Source: Euryarchaeota archaeon UBA550
GTDB lineage: Archaea > Thermoplasmatota > Poseidoniia > Poseidoniales > Poseidoniaceae
Assembly: GCA_002506705.1 (NCBI GenBank)
Contig: DAYA01000071.1
Span: 763-15,044, forward strand
DNA: 14,282 bases
Direction of reading: 5' to 3'
Position 1 is the first letter of the stretch. Every line of letters begins with the position of its first letter. This document shows, piece by piece, positions 1 through 8,659 of this stretch. The position numbers were made by a program, and so were the translations under genes. The notes under the pieces are model-generated. The model saw only the letters and a program-made list of their open reading frames with translations. It ran no database searches and was not told the DNA's origin.

Positions 1-101
1 ACCGCCCCAACATCCTCTAAAGTTTGAGGACTTCCTGCTTGAGTACTTGGCATTGGCGATAATAACAGAGCCAATGTGATTAGCAAGACTCGGGCGCGCA
101 T
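1..101 (-). CDS. Secreted protein of unknown function, N-terminal fragment
   Basis: This is the start of a minus-strand gene that continues beyond the left edge; 33 codons are visible. The ATG reads MRARVLLITLALLLSPMP and continues STQAGSPQTLEDVGA. That is a textbook Sec signal peptide: a short basic n-region (R2, R4), a leucine-rich core at about residues 5-15, and a probable signal peptidase site after T-Q-A (residue 22). The mature protein should therefore be exported or anchored outside the cell. A G-rich stretch (GGGGGTT on the minus strand) lies just upstream of the ATG and may serve as a weak ribosome site. The gene diverges from the helicase-nuclease unit. Nothing in the visible residues identifies a family, so no function is proposed. 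Confidence 0.6.
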   Translation of the reverse strand, partial: MRARVLLITLALLLSPMPSTQAGSPQTLEDVGA

Positions 102-197
102 ACAACCCCCACTAATCCCTTCATTTTGAATGATTTTGTTCTAGGTTTGAGGCGTGGGTTCAAGAACCACCGTCACAGAGTTTGCCCGTTGGCGGGC
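102..197. promoter_or_regulatory. Divergent intergenic region with two hairpins before addB
   Basis: This 96-base spacer separates the minus-strand secreted-protein gene from the plus-strand addB-like gene, so it should hold promoters for both. I see no convincing TATA box for either direction; the AT-rich run at about 121-141 is the best candidate zone. Two inverted repeats lie on the addB side. Positions 154-170 form a 7-bp stem with one bulged G (GTGGGTTC / GAACCAC). Positions 184-197 form GCCCG-TTGG-CGGGC, whose right arm ends one base before the ATG at 198. No strong Shine-Dalgarno is present before that ATG. Confidence 0.45.
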
Positions 198-3100
198 ATG
201 AATATGTTGACCGAGGCAATCGTAGCGAAGACCCAACTGTCGATGGAGGCAGTTCCCGCAGGTCAGGCTATGCCAGATTGGTTGATATCTTCTTTAGTTG
301 AAGGAAAGCGATTGATGGTTATCCATCCCTCTGAACAATGTAGAAAGCAATCCATTGAGAAGTTACATGAATTGGGTGCAGGGAAAGCGATTGATCCATC
401 CCATCACGTGACTATTAACCGGCTAATCGGTATTCTACACGTCGACCTTCGTCTACCAGTGTTGCTTTCAGAAGATGGAATTTTGTTTGAAAAAACTCAT
501 CGAGCTTTGAGTGAAGAAGCATCTGGAGAAACTTTTTCTGGCCTTCTTTCTAATCCTAAACACAAGTGGTCTCGCTCAAGAACCCGGAGACTACTATCGC
601 TCTACAAGGAGTTGACTAAACTCAAGAGACCGTGGGATTGGGAGGAAGACCCCGGAGCAAGAATCTGCGACAAGGTCCTCCAATCGATGGAGTCAGAGTT
701 GCAAGCAACTCATCCATTACGTCTGAAAAGAACCGTCTGGCAAGCACTGAAGGAAACGGAGAAAATGCCATTCACAATATCTGATGTTGAAGGCATCATA
801 ATGTTAGACCACCCTTCCAATATTTCAGAGGTTGAGATTGAAATCATCAAAGAAATTTCGAGATTAAAACCCGTTCATCAATTGGTAAACCCTGGTTCAC
901 ACAGGCTTGGTTTCCATGGTGAATATATCGAAGATATCTCTCCTGTAAGGAGAAATGATGCTTTACCAAAATGGGTCCCGTCTCACGAGGTTTGGGCGCC
1001 AACCATTCCACCGGGCTGGTCATCGCCCATCTCTGAAAGACGGAACAGAGTAATCAATCACGTGATGTGTGAATCCAATAGCCAGACTCATTTGGCTTTG
1101 GCGAGTATCCTGAGCCAAATCGAAGGAGATATTGTTGTTGTAACAGGAGATGTAGAGAGTCTGAATGCTCGCTTGAGTCCTTATTTGCATTCAATAGGCT
1201 ACCATCCAAAAGAAGAATCGGTGAAGGTAAGAGATACGAGTGGTGTAGCACGAATAATATCTATTGCCAATGTCTCTAGAGGAGAAGAAGCATGGTCTCT
1301 CAACAAGCTAACACAGTTGTGGAATCAAATCGAATTACCAATGGTCTGGGAGATACTAGATTTGCAGCACCCGGTCCATCAAGATTGGAAACCAAGATTG
1401 CATCCTGAGATACTTTCAGAAATAGCCAGAGGCTTCCATCTACTTGGTGGAAGAGGTGCGTTGAGAAGATGGCAATCCACATTGAATACTGCAAAGCCAA
1501 GGGCTGGAGTAAACACAAAGCAAAGAGAACAGAAACTAGAGGAATGCCAGTGGTGGATATCCTGCATCTCAAATTGGCTCTACCCAACATTGTCAGGTTA
1601 TGATAAAAATGACGTGACTAGAGAGTTAATTGGCTGTTCAACAGGGGAACAACTCCCTCTACCAAACCAACCAAAAGACGTGCTAGGTTGGCTCAATTCT
1701 TGTTTGAGCCAGATAGACTGGGCAACCCTAGCTTCACGTGATGAATTGTTTTCCAATACTCTACCCGGATTGCAGAATTTCACTGCTTCAATCAACAGGC
1801 TAAAAGAAGAAAATATTGGATTAAACTCCGAAGATTTCATTGAAATTTTGGATTTAGTTACTTCGCATGATAACATAAAAGGCAACACTTCTAGCGATAA
1901 CGGAATCAAAATTCTCTCCCCTTCCCAAGCATATGGGATTCAATCGGAGTATCTAATTCTCTGCGATATCGATGCAGAGTCTTGGTCGATGAAGACTCCG
2001 CAGGTTCCTTGGTTGGATGAAGGAACTAGAATGAAAATAGGCCTGCATAGGCCTGATGAACCACTAAGAGTAGCGAGGCACCAACTCAGACATTATCTAA
2101 ATTGTTCACAAAAAATCCTGATCATTGATTCCAGCATTGAAGAGGGTATTGAATTGACAGGTCCATTGGATGAATGGTTCAATGAAGTGTCTAGAGGTGA
2201 CGGCCTCAAAAGCCTAAATGAAGCACCTAGTTATCTAGACTCAAGTATCTGGAATCCCGAGACAGCGGATAGGTCCTGGGAATGGAAGATTGTTCGCGAC
2301 CAATCAAAATTAGTTTACAGGGTAGCATCTATGGAAATCGAAAAATCCGTAGTTAGAACTCACAGAAGTGGTTTCTTAGGCCGTGACGAAATGCAACGAG
2401 CAGGCTTAGCATCAATAGAATCTCGCAACCCAAAACTCCCTCCCCTAAATCCAAACGGACTCATAGTTGCTGCCGAAACCGAGGTGCTGAGTGATCAATT
2501 ATCTAGAAGAAGAACTGGTGACGATTTAGGAATCGGGCAAATTCATCCTTTCGCTAGTGCATCTCAGAGAATATTATCCTCTGACATGAAGTTACTCCCA
2601 ACTAAAACAAAGCCTGCTAATGCTAGGGAATCAGAAGTGTGGCCTCACCTAGGAATAATGGCGAAAAAAGGCCTTGGAATTCCAATCGACCCTAGACCAA
2701 TTCAACCTCCATCTACTACCCTGAAAGAGTTAGATGAAATCACTGGACGAAGTACAATAAAACTCAAGTTGCCCAAGGTTTGGTCACAGGGAAGACTCCA
2801 ATCTTGGCTTGAATGCCCTCGCAGAGCTTGGTTTGAGAAACACATGTATCTTGGTGATAGTGACCAAATGGAGGAAGATTTGGCAGCATCAACTCGAGGA
2901 AACATTGTCCACGTCGTTGAAGAAGCAATTCTTCGAGCCCATGGACTAGATGAGAATGGTGCATCCTCTATCCCTTCTCCTCTTTTCGCAGGCAGTTTAG
3001 GCAGTGTGGAAAATGCTTGGCAAATCGCTTTAGAAACTCTAGCGGAAAATGCAACTTGGATGAGAAGAGAAGACGGAATTTCTGCGCATCGTTGTAGAGA

Positions 3101-3881
3101 TTTGATTGGAGTCAGTCCAATTCAATGGAAGGAGTGGCTAGAACATGCCTCGCCGATTCCAATAGGTGGAAGAATTGGTCGAATGATAGAGAGTGATTTT
3201 GCTCTAACCAACGTAGCACCAATCGCAACAGAGTGGGAACTTTCAGGTGAGGATGGAAAGCATGTAAGAATAGAATTGCCAGAATCATCTGAAGAATCAT
3301 TCCTTCTTCGTGGGCGTATTGATAGGGTTGACCAATTGGTCAACATCAGCACTGAAGAATCAGAAACTCAGGAAATTGTGCCATTAGATTTTGACTTAGA
3401 AAATCCTCCAAAATCTAAGCGATTGATTATTCTGAGAGATATCAAATCAATCGACGGCACAAAAGACAATGGAGACAATGAAAGGCATTTGAAGGGAATT
3501 TTCAATGAACTGCAATTGGCCCTATACGCAAGAGCATGGGAGGTTGCAAATCCCGGAGATAGAGTGATTGGCGTAGGTGCAACTCAGGTTGGTAACCAAA
3601 CTCAGCATTATGTTGAAATCGATCCAGAATTCTTCGATTTGTGCACCCAATTGAATGTTGGAATTGTAGGTGGAGACACTCATGGTCACTACAGAATGCC
3701 AGGTGACTCAAAGGATGAGAAATCAAACCCGTTTAGAGCTTGGATGAGAGAAAGAATCACTACAGCAATCCGTGTAATCAATGGTGCAAAGTCCGGCAAT
3801 ATCCATCCTGAACCGTCACGAATGTGCAAATATTGTCCAATTAGTGACGCCTGTCCAAGCGCCCAAAGAGGTGGTTGGTGA
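198..3881 (+). CDS. addB: AddB-like subunit: inactive helicase-like body with PD-(D/E)XK iron-sulfur nuclease
   Basis: Probable nuclease/scaffold subunit of a two-part helicase-nuclease that resects double-strand DNA ends. The protein is 1227 aa from the ATG at 198. A longer frame exists from a TTG at 126, but it has no ribosome site and adds a non-conserved-looking basic leader. The N-terminal two thirds resemble the AddB helicase-like fold but show no GxGKT Walker A. A segment at about residues 569-620 (ILSPSQAYGIQSEYLILCDI onward) matches the AddB region before its 'P-W-L' loop. The C-terminal third is a PD-(D/E)XK nuclease: H905, G-R-I-D1042, D1081-I-K1083 and Q1106 (QLALYA). Four cysteines frame it: C873, then C1210-x2-C1213-x5-C1219, the layout known to hold a 4Fe-4S cluster in AddB and Cas4-type nucleases. 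The gene is translationally coupled to the AddA-like gene. Family and architecture are well supported; the exact orthology (AddB or a distinct archaeal branch) is inference. Confidence 0.82.
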   Translation: MNMLTEAIVAKTQLSMEAVPAGQAMPDWLISSLVEGKRLMVIHPSEQCRKQSIEKLHELGAGKAIDPSHHVTINRLIGILHVDLRLPVLLSEDGILFEKTHRALSEEASGETFSGLLSNPKHKWSRSRTRRLLSLYKELTKLKRPWDWEEDPGARICDKVLQSMESELQATHPLRLKRTVWQALKETEKMPFTISDVEGIIMLDHPSNISEVEIEIIKEISRLKPVHQLVNPGSHRLGFHGEYIEDISPVRRNDALPKWVPSHEVWAPTIPPGWSSPISERRNRVINHVMCESNSQTHLALASILSQIEGDIVVVTGDVESLNARLSPYLHSIGYHPKEESVKVRDTSGVARIISIANVSRGEEAWSLNKLTQLWNQIELPMVWEILDLQHPVHQDWKPRLHPEILSEIARGFHLLGGRGALRRWQSTLNTAKPRAGVNTKQREQKLEECQWWISCISNWLYPTLSGYDKNDVTRELIGCSTGEQLPLPNQPKDVLGWLNSCLSQIDWATLASRDELFSNTLPGLQNFTASINRLKEENIGLNSEDFIEILDLVTSHDNIKGNTSSDNGIKILSPSQAYGIQSEYLILCDIDAESWSMKTPQVPWLDEGTRMKIGLHRPDEPLRVARHQLRHYLNCSQKILIIDSSIEEGIELTGPLDEWFNEVSRGDGLKSLNEAPSYLDSSIWNPETADRSWEWKIVRDQSKLVYRVASMEIEKSVVRTHRSGFLGRDEMQRAGLASIESRNPKLPPLNPNGLIVAAETEVLSDQLSRRRTGDDLGIGQIHPFASASQRILSSDMKLLPTKTKPANARESEVWPHLGIMAKKGLGIPIDPRPIQPPSTTLKELDEITGRSTIKLKLPKVWSQGRLQSWLECPRRAWFEKHMYLGDSDQMEEDLAASTRGNIVHVVEEAILRAHGLDENGASSIPSPLFAGSLGSVENAWQIALETLAENATWMRREDGISAHRCRDLIGVSPIQWKEWLEHASPIPIGGRIGRMIESDFALTNVAPIATEWELSGEDGKHVRIELPESSEESFLLRGRIDRVDQLVNISTEESETQEIVPLDFDLENPPKSKRLIILRDIKSIDGTKDNGDNERHLKGIFNELQLALYARAWEVANPGDRVIGVGATQVGNQTQHYVEIDPEFFDLCTQLNVGIVGGDTHGHYRMPGDSKDEKSNPFRAWMRERITTAIRVINGAKSGNIHPEPSRMCKYCPISDACPSAQRGGW
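3868..3874 (+). promoter_or_regulatory. Ribosome binding site of the addA-like gene
   Basis: GAGGTGG lies inside the end of the upstream gene, six bases before the ATG at 3881. It supports ATG 3881 as the start over the in-frame TTG at 3875, which would sit right against this site. Confidence 0.65.
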
Positions 3882-6800
3882 TGGTTGAATTCAATGTCTC
3901 ACAGAGTCTTGGTTTGGATATCAATCGGCATATTGCCATTGACGCAGGAGCAGGTACTGGAAAGACCACCGTCATGGCAAGTAGATACCTCCAGCACCTT
4001 CTGTCAGCCGAACAGAGAGCGACTCGGATTTTACCTTCAGCACCAAGAATCCCACTGAAGGGAATGGGGGCAATTAGAGTACCATCCAAGGAAAGAACAG
4101 ACCTAGAGGATTGGCAAGGACTGTTGCCTACAGAAACTGTTGCTATCACGTTCACGAAAAAAGCAGCAGCAGAATTGAAGGGCCGCATCAGAAGATTGAT
4201 TGCAAATTTAAATTCAGAAACGGAAAACAGGTTGACAAAACAAGGCGATGTAGCCATGCTTCTATCGCTGGTTGATGACGCTCCGATTTCAACGATAGAC
4301 TCGTTCCTGTCTTCGATAGTATCTCCATGGATGGGATTGGTTTGCGAGGACCCCACCAGTGAGCAGTTAGAGGAAGATGGTGCGGTATTCCTTAGGGATG
4401 AAGCAATTAGGACAGCATGGAGACTGCAGAGAGGATTAGAAGGCAAAGAGGTAGGAATGTCTGGTGACATTGAAGCCTTCCTTGAATCAAGAGATAGACT
4501 GTCGGTATTACTCGGTGGCCAGGATTCATCTGCAAAGGTCGTCAAAGGTATGCTGAAGCGTTCCCTGTTCGTTGAAGAAGCATCGAGGAAACTACAACTA
4601 AGGGCTGATGGTAGTCTTCAGGCCGAATCCTTAGATCAATTATTTTTGCAACCTGTGGCAGATTTCATCGACGATTGGTATCAATCATTCAGAGGCCATG
4701 TCTTGAGTTGGGTGGATGCTTGGCTCGATTCTAGTGCTGCGTTTGTAACCGGAGCTGATGAACCAGTGGGAATGACTCGGTTCCGTTATGTTCAGTTCTT
4801 GAGCACTATAGAACCCGAAGGAAAAATTGAGAAATTACAGTGGATTTGGTTGGTATCTCACGCTATTACAACGGCTTCCAATCTGAAAGATATCAATTGT
4901 AAATCGCTTTACAGAGCAAGGCCGCCGAAAGGTAACGGATGGCCTGCAGGCATCATGACAAAAGGCAATTGTCCTCTTCAAAATGCGGTTAAAGACATGA
5001 TATCAGCGAATGCAGAATCTTGTGCAGATTCGATTAGAAACATGCTCCATACTCCAGTAGGTTTACTGATTAGGATTCTAGGCCAATCATCTCACTTATT
5101 GAATCCTAAGATTTCTGACCCTGAACCGGTACCCGGCCAAACAGCATATCCTCCTAGATTGGGAATTGATTTACCTCAAACTCCGCCTTCACTAGAAATG
5201 AGATTAACCACTGAATTAGAACTTCAAGTCGTTCGTGATTTGTTTATTGTTAACGCAGGGGTAGGGGAGATTTTGTCTAGATTGAAATCGCAGGAAGGAG
5301 TTAGAGACCACGATGACATGCATCGATTGGCAGAGGACTTACTCCTGACACGATGTCCATCTGTCTGCAGAGGATGGTATCCAAAATCTGTGATTGATGC
5401 TTTGGATTCTTTAGGGGAAAAACCATGGCAAGACGGGCATTTATTCCGTGCGATAAGTGCAAGTCAAGGTAACGAAGATGTTCACAAAGATTTGATGCGA
5501 AGAATAGGAATTCTCAGAGATTTGAGAAGACAATATCGAGCATTTATCATAGACGAATACCAAGATACAAACCCTCAGCACTTCAGACTTTTAGCAAGAC
5601 TATGGGGAAGAAGGAGATTAGAGGAGAGTGAACCCGCGCCACCAGCCTCTGAATGGGACCCTACAATCTGTATTGTCGGCGATATGAAGCAGTCAATCTA
5701 TCGATTTAGGCAAGCAGAAGTCACTGTGATGCGTAGGGCAGTTACTGCAATTCGGGAAATGAATAGAGAAGAGTTAGCGATGGAGAATCGCACCGATTCG
5801 TTGAGAAGACCAGACTTTGCAAAAGACCCAAGAGTGGTAAAGTCGATGTCATTCAACAAAGGAAATGAAATCAAGAATAAAGGCAAAGAAATAAGGGAAT
5901 GGATACCATTCTTAGAAGGCGATGATGGAGAGGATGTATCTCCTGAATCTTTAACCCGACGTAGAGAAGGTCACATTGAAATGTCGACCAATCACAGGAC
6001 TTTGCCTAAATTGATGAACACAATGAACGTTATTTTCAAAGATACATTTTCAGAAAGACATCACTTACTGCCAGGTCCATGGCACGCTGAATCTCAAGAT
6101 TTGGACCCCGCTAGAGATTCTGAACGGGTTGCAAAATTGGAGTGGGTACTTCCTGCAAGAACTGGAGTAGGCCCTAGACCACTCGAGATGGGCAAAGGTA
6201 TCGACCCATTCCAGTTTGATGGTTCCGATGATAGAGAACTCACTGCGAACTTACTAGCAAAGAGAATTGCAGCTCTCGTTGGCGGTAAACCAGCACGAAT
6301 ATACAATTCGAATGAAAAATCATGGATCGATGTAAGCGAGGACAAAATCTACCGCCCGGAAGACATCATGATTCTAGTGGCATCCCATGCAAGGGTTCCT
6401 CTTCTGGTCAAAGCTCTGGATGAACACGGTGTTCCAGCAATTGCAGGCAAGCAAGGTATGTTGATGTTTAGACCAGCGATTCAAACATTGATGTCACTTC
6501 TTTGGCTATTGACTTCCCCATTTAACAAGACTGCCGCATTAGCAGTAACCCGTTCAGCAATCGTAGGAATGAACGATTCAGATGTCATTACATATTTCCA
6601 AACAAATGATGGAAATCATCTCAGCAATCTAGCAAAACATGCGCCAACTGATGAAGTAAAATCCCTTTTTGAGAGGTTGAATTATTTCGTCGAGAATGGT
6701 AAGGTAAGGAAAGCGATAGAGGTGGCGATAGATCATTCTGATTTGTTGTACGCATTCCCCAGAGAGGGAGATAGACAGGATATTGAAAATTGGATTTCCA

Positions 6801-8659
6801 TGTATGATAGAATTTCAGAAAGTTGCGGCGGGGATGCAGCATTGATTTTCAATCAACTTAGAGAACTGAGTAACTTGGAAAAAGATGGTCCAAAGAGTAG
6901 TTCATCTGGTACTGGAGGAGCAGTTCAAATCATGACTATTCACGGCTCAAAGGGTCTTGAAGCACCAGTAGTTGTAGCCTATGACATATTTGCTACTGGA
7001 ACAAGAGATTCATCATTCTCATCGTCGAATAATGTCCTTGTAACACCTGACATTATTGCAGGTAGAATACATCCGTGGCGTGGCATTAGTAAGCCAAAAA
7101 GCGGTCTATGGACTGTAGCCCATTTATTCGACGATGGGCAACAGAGAGCGGAGAGAAGAAGGCAATTCTATGTCGCTTTAACTAGAGCTAGAGACCGCTT
7201 GATTATCGCAGGCACTCCAAGTGAGGGTGCTGTGGTTGATGAAAATGAAAGAATCAGCTTCAAACGAGGAAAAGGTCGTCAAAACATGGGTTACATGTTC
7301 CTCGATGGTCTAGCATACGCCAGCATCAGTTCAGGAAATGAGGGATGTGTTTGGTCGCAAGGTGGTCTCGAACAAGAAGGAAATACAATTGCACTAAATC
7401 CAGGTGAATTAATTGGGCAATCCTATCTTGGGGATGCTTGCGTTGAGGGAATTTCCATATTCCATCATCCCGATTGTTTTGAGCAAAGCGAGAATACTGC
7501 TTTGGTGGAATCTTGGAAGGAAAGGCTAGAGTTGGCAAAGAACCCAGCCGGGATAGAAGACTCTAGAGTAGTGCGAAAAATCACTTGCTCTGTTCCGATG
7601 ACATCACATGGATTAGATGCCGCTTGGTCCTGTAGAAGGCGTCATTGGTTGACTAACAAAATGAATTGGAGCGCAGAACGGCTCGACTTAATTGCCGATG
7701 AATTCGATGCAGGAAGATGGCCAAGTGCAGCAGAATTTGGTTCCCTATTCCACAGGCTACTGGAGATCGGTTTAGCCAATCCTGGTTCCACAACTACAGA
7801 CCTAGATGCTAAGTGGACAGAGTCACAAAATGATAATTTGACAGATTCCAAGACGATAGAAGAAGTAATGGCTCAATCTACTATTTCTGAGGAAGATGTT
7901 CATGAAAGAACAAAATTACGGCTATTGCACTTAGGAAAGTTAGCAAGAAACGGTTCGCTTGGAAGACTAGTAACTGGTGGGAAATATGACGGATTTGTAG
8001 TGGAAGGGTTGAGAACAGAGTTACCGTTTTACCTATCTCTTGAACACAAACCAAAGGGCCTGCAAAGAACTTCTTGGAGTCCTCGTGGAGAGTTTGTTAC
8101 ATCAGAAATTGAAGCAATAAAATCCATTTTCAATGGTAGGGCAGATTTAGTGTTAGCACTGAGGGATGATGATGGCCAAGGATGGCTTCAAGTCGTGGAT
8201 GCTAAGACAAAGCAGTGCCTGTACGGGTTTAATCCTTCAAACCCACTAGAAGGAAATGATTTGCAAATTTCCTTGGATGAAAATTCCCCACATCCTGCTA
8301 CCGAAGCAGAGGAAAAAATTCTACAAGAGCACAGATTACAACTGACACTTTACAGCATTGCGCTAGAGGTTGGAGAGATGGCAAAACCAATGGAACAGAG
8401 AAGGAAGATTTTGCCACCTGCGATACAAGTTTCAGCGTCTGGCAGAATGATTAGGATGCGTGACGAAGAATTCGAATTAGCAAAGCGAGATTTGGACTCC
8501 CTAATCAAATGGTCGGGAGAAGTGTCGGTTGCAGATGAAGGGAAAGAAGCACCACAGAGGCTTCCTATTGAACAAAAATCCACGTGTGAAAAGTGCCCGT
8601 TCTACACTGGTACAATCAAGTTATGCGGCCCTATTGGTGAGATGCTCGGCCCATCATGA
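3881..8659 (+). CDS. addA: AddA-like UvrD-family helicase with C-terminal PD-(D/E)XK nuclease
   Basis: Motor subunit of the putative end-resection complex: an ATP-dependent SF1A helicase with its own nuclease, 1592 aa. All helicase motifs are readable. Walker A is GAGTGKTT (K28), motif Ia ITFTKKAAAELKGR, and motif II DEYQDTNP (D558-E559). Motif III is GDMKQSIYRFRQA (Q604), motif IV NHR (N704-R706), motif V TIHGSKGLE (from H1021), and motif VI YVALTRARDR (R1102, R1104). The nuclease follows: an FGSLFHRLLEIG helix, GRAD1422, D1440-A-K1442, and a QLTLYS helix. Cysteines C1251, C1569-x2-C1572-x9-C1582 could bind an iron-sulfur cluster, a feature I do not expect in classical AddA. The stretch between motifs Ia and II is long (over 400 residues) and probably includes the helical 1B arm. 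The start overlaps the upstream stop by one base (TGATG). The 3' end overlaps the converging methyltransferase gene. Helicase and nuclease calls are firm; the name AddA is by analogy, and AdnB or another UvrD-nuclease branch is possible. Confidence 0.88.
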   Translation: MVEFNVSQSLGLDINRHIAIDAGAGTGKTTVMASRYLQHLLSAEQRATRILPSAPRIPLKGMGAIRVPSKERTDLEDWQGLLPTETVAITFTKKAAAELKGRIRRLIANLNSETENRLTKQGDVAMLLSLVDDAPISTIDSFLSSIVSPWMGLVCEDPTSEQLEEDGAVFLRDEAIRTAWRLQRGLEGKEVGMSGDIEAFLESRDRLSVLLGGQDSSAKVVKGMLKRSLFVEEASRKLQLRADGSLQAESLDQLFLQPVADFIDDWYQSFRGHVLSWVDAWLDSSAAFVTGADEPVGMTRFRYVQFLSTIEPEGKIEKLQWIWLVSHAITTASNLKDINCKSLYRARPPKGNGWPAGIMTKGNCPLQNAVKDMISANAESCADSIRNMLHTPVGLLIRILGQSSHLLNPKISDPEPVPGQTAYPPRLGIDLPQTPPSLEMRLTTELELQVVRDLFIVNAGVGEILSRLKSQEGVRDHDDMHRLAEDLLLTRCPSVCRGWYPKSVIDALDSLGEKPWQDGHLFRAISASQGNEDVHKDLMRRIGILRDLRRQYRAFIIDEYQDTNPQHFRLLARLWGRRRLEESEPAPPASEWDPTICIVGDMKQSIYRFRQAEVTVMRRAVTAIREMNREELAMENRTDSLRRPDFAKDPRVVKSMSFNKGNEIKNKGKEIREWIPFLEGDDGEDVSPESLTRRREGHIEMSTNHRTLPKLMNTMNVIFKDTFSERHHLLPGPWHAESQDLDPARDSERVAKLEWVLPARTGVGPRPLEMGKGIDPFQFDGSDDRELTANLLAKRIAALVGGKPARIYNSNEKSWIDVSEDKIYRPEDIMILVASHARVPLLVKALDEHGVPAIAGKQGMLMFRPAIQTLMSLLWLLTSPFNKTAALAVTRSAIVGMNDSDVITYFQTNDGNHLSNLAKHAPTDEVKSLFERLNYFVENGKVRKAIEVAIDHSDLLYAFPREGDRQDIENWISMYDRISESCGGDAALIFNQLRELSNLEKDGPKSSSSGTGGAVQIMTIHGSKGLEAPVVVAYDIFATGTRDSSFSSSNNVLVTPDIIAGRIHPWRGISKPKSGLWTVAHLFDDGQQRAERRRQFYVALTRARDRLIIAGTPSEGAVVDENERISFKRGKGRQNMGYMFLDGLAYASISSGNEGCVWSQGGLEQEGNTIALNPGELIGQSYLGDACVEGISIFHHPDCFEQSENTALVESWKERLELAKNPAGIEDSRVVRKITCSVPMTSHGLDAAWSCRRRHWLTNKMNWSAERLDLIADEFDAGRWPSAAEFGSLFHRLLEIGLANPGSTTTDLDAKWTESQNDNLTDSKTIEEVMAQSTISEEDVHERTKLRLLHLGKLARNGSLGRLVTGGKYDGFVVEGLRTELPFYLSLEHKPKGLQRTSWSPRGEFVTSEIEAIKSIFNGRADLVLALRDDDGQGWLQVVDAKTKQCLYGFNPSNPLEGNDLQISLDENSPHPATEAEEKILQEHRLQLTLYSIALEVGEMAKPMEQRRKILPPAIQVSASGRMIRMRDEEFELAKRDLDSLIKWSGEVSVADEGKEAPQRLPIEQKSTCEKCPFYTGTIKLCGPIGEMLGPS

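Noticed and set aside
150..175. tRNA T-arm-like sequence GGGTTCAAGAACC
   Set aside because: It resembles a T-stem and loop, but there is no matching acceptor stem, anticodon arm or D-arm around it; it is better read as a simple bulged inverted repeat.
126..197. Longer start for the addB-like gene at TTG 126
   Set aside because: No ribosome site precedes this TTG, the added 24 residues are basic and unlike an AddB N-terminus, and the stretch contains two inverted repeats typical of a leader. Not fully excluded.
3841..4545. Minus-strand open frame of 234 codons
   Set aside because: It lies wholly across the junction and 5' part of the helicase gene, whose motifs are unmistakable, and its protein is serine-rich with no domain features; a shadow of the real gene.
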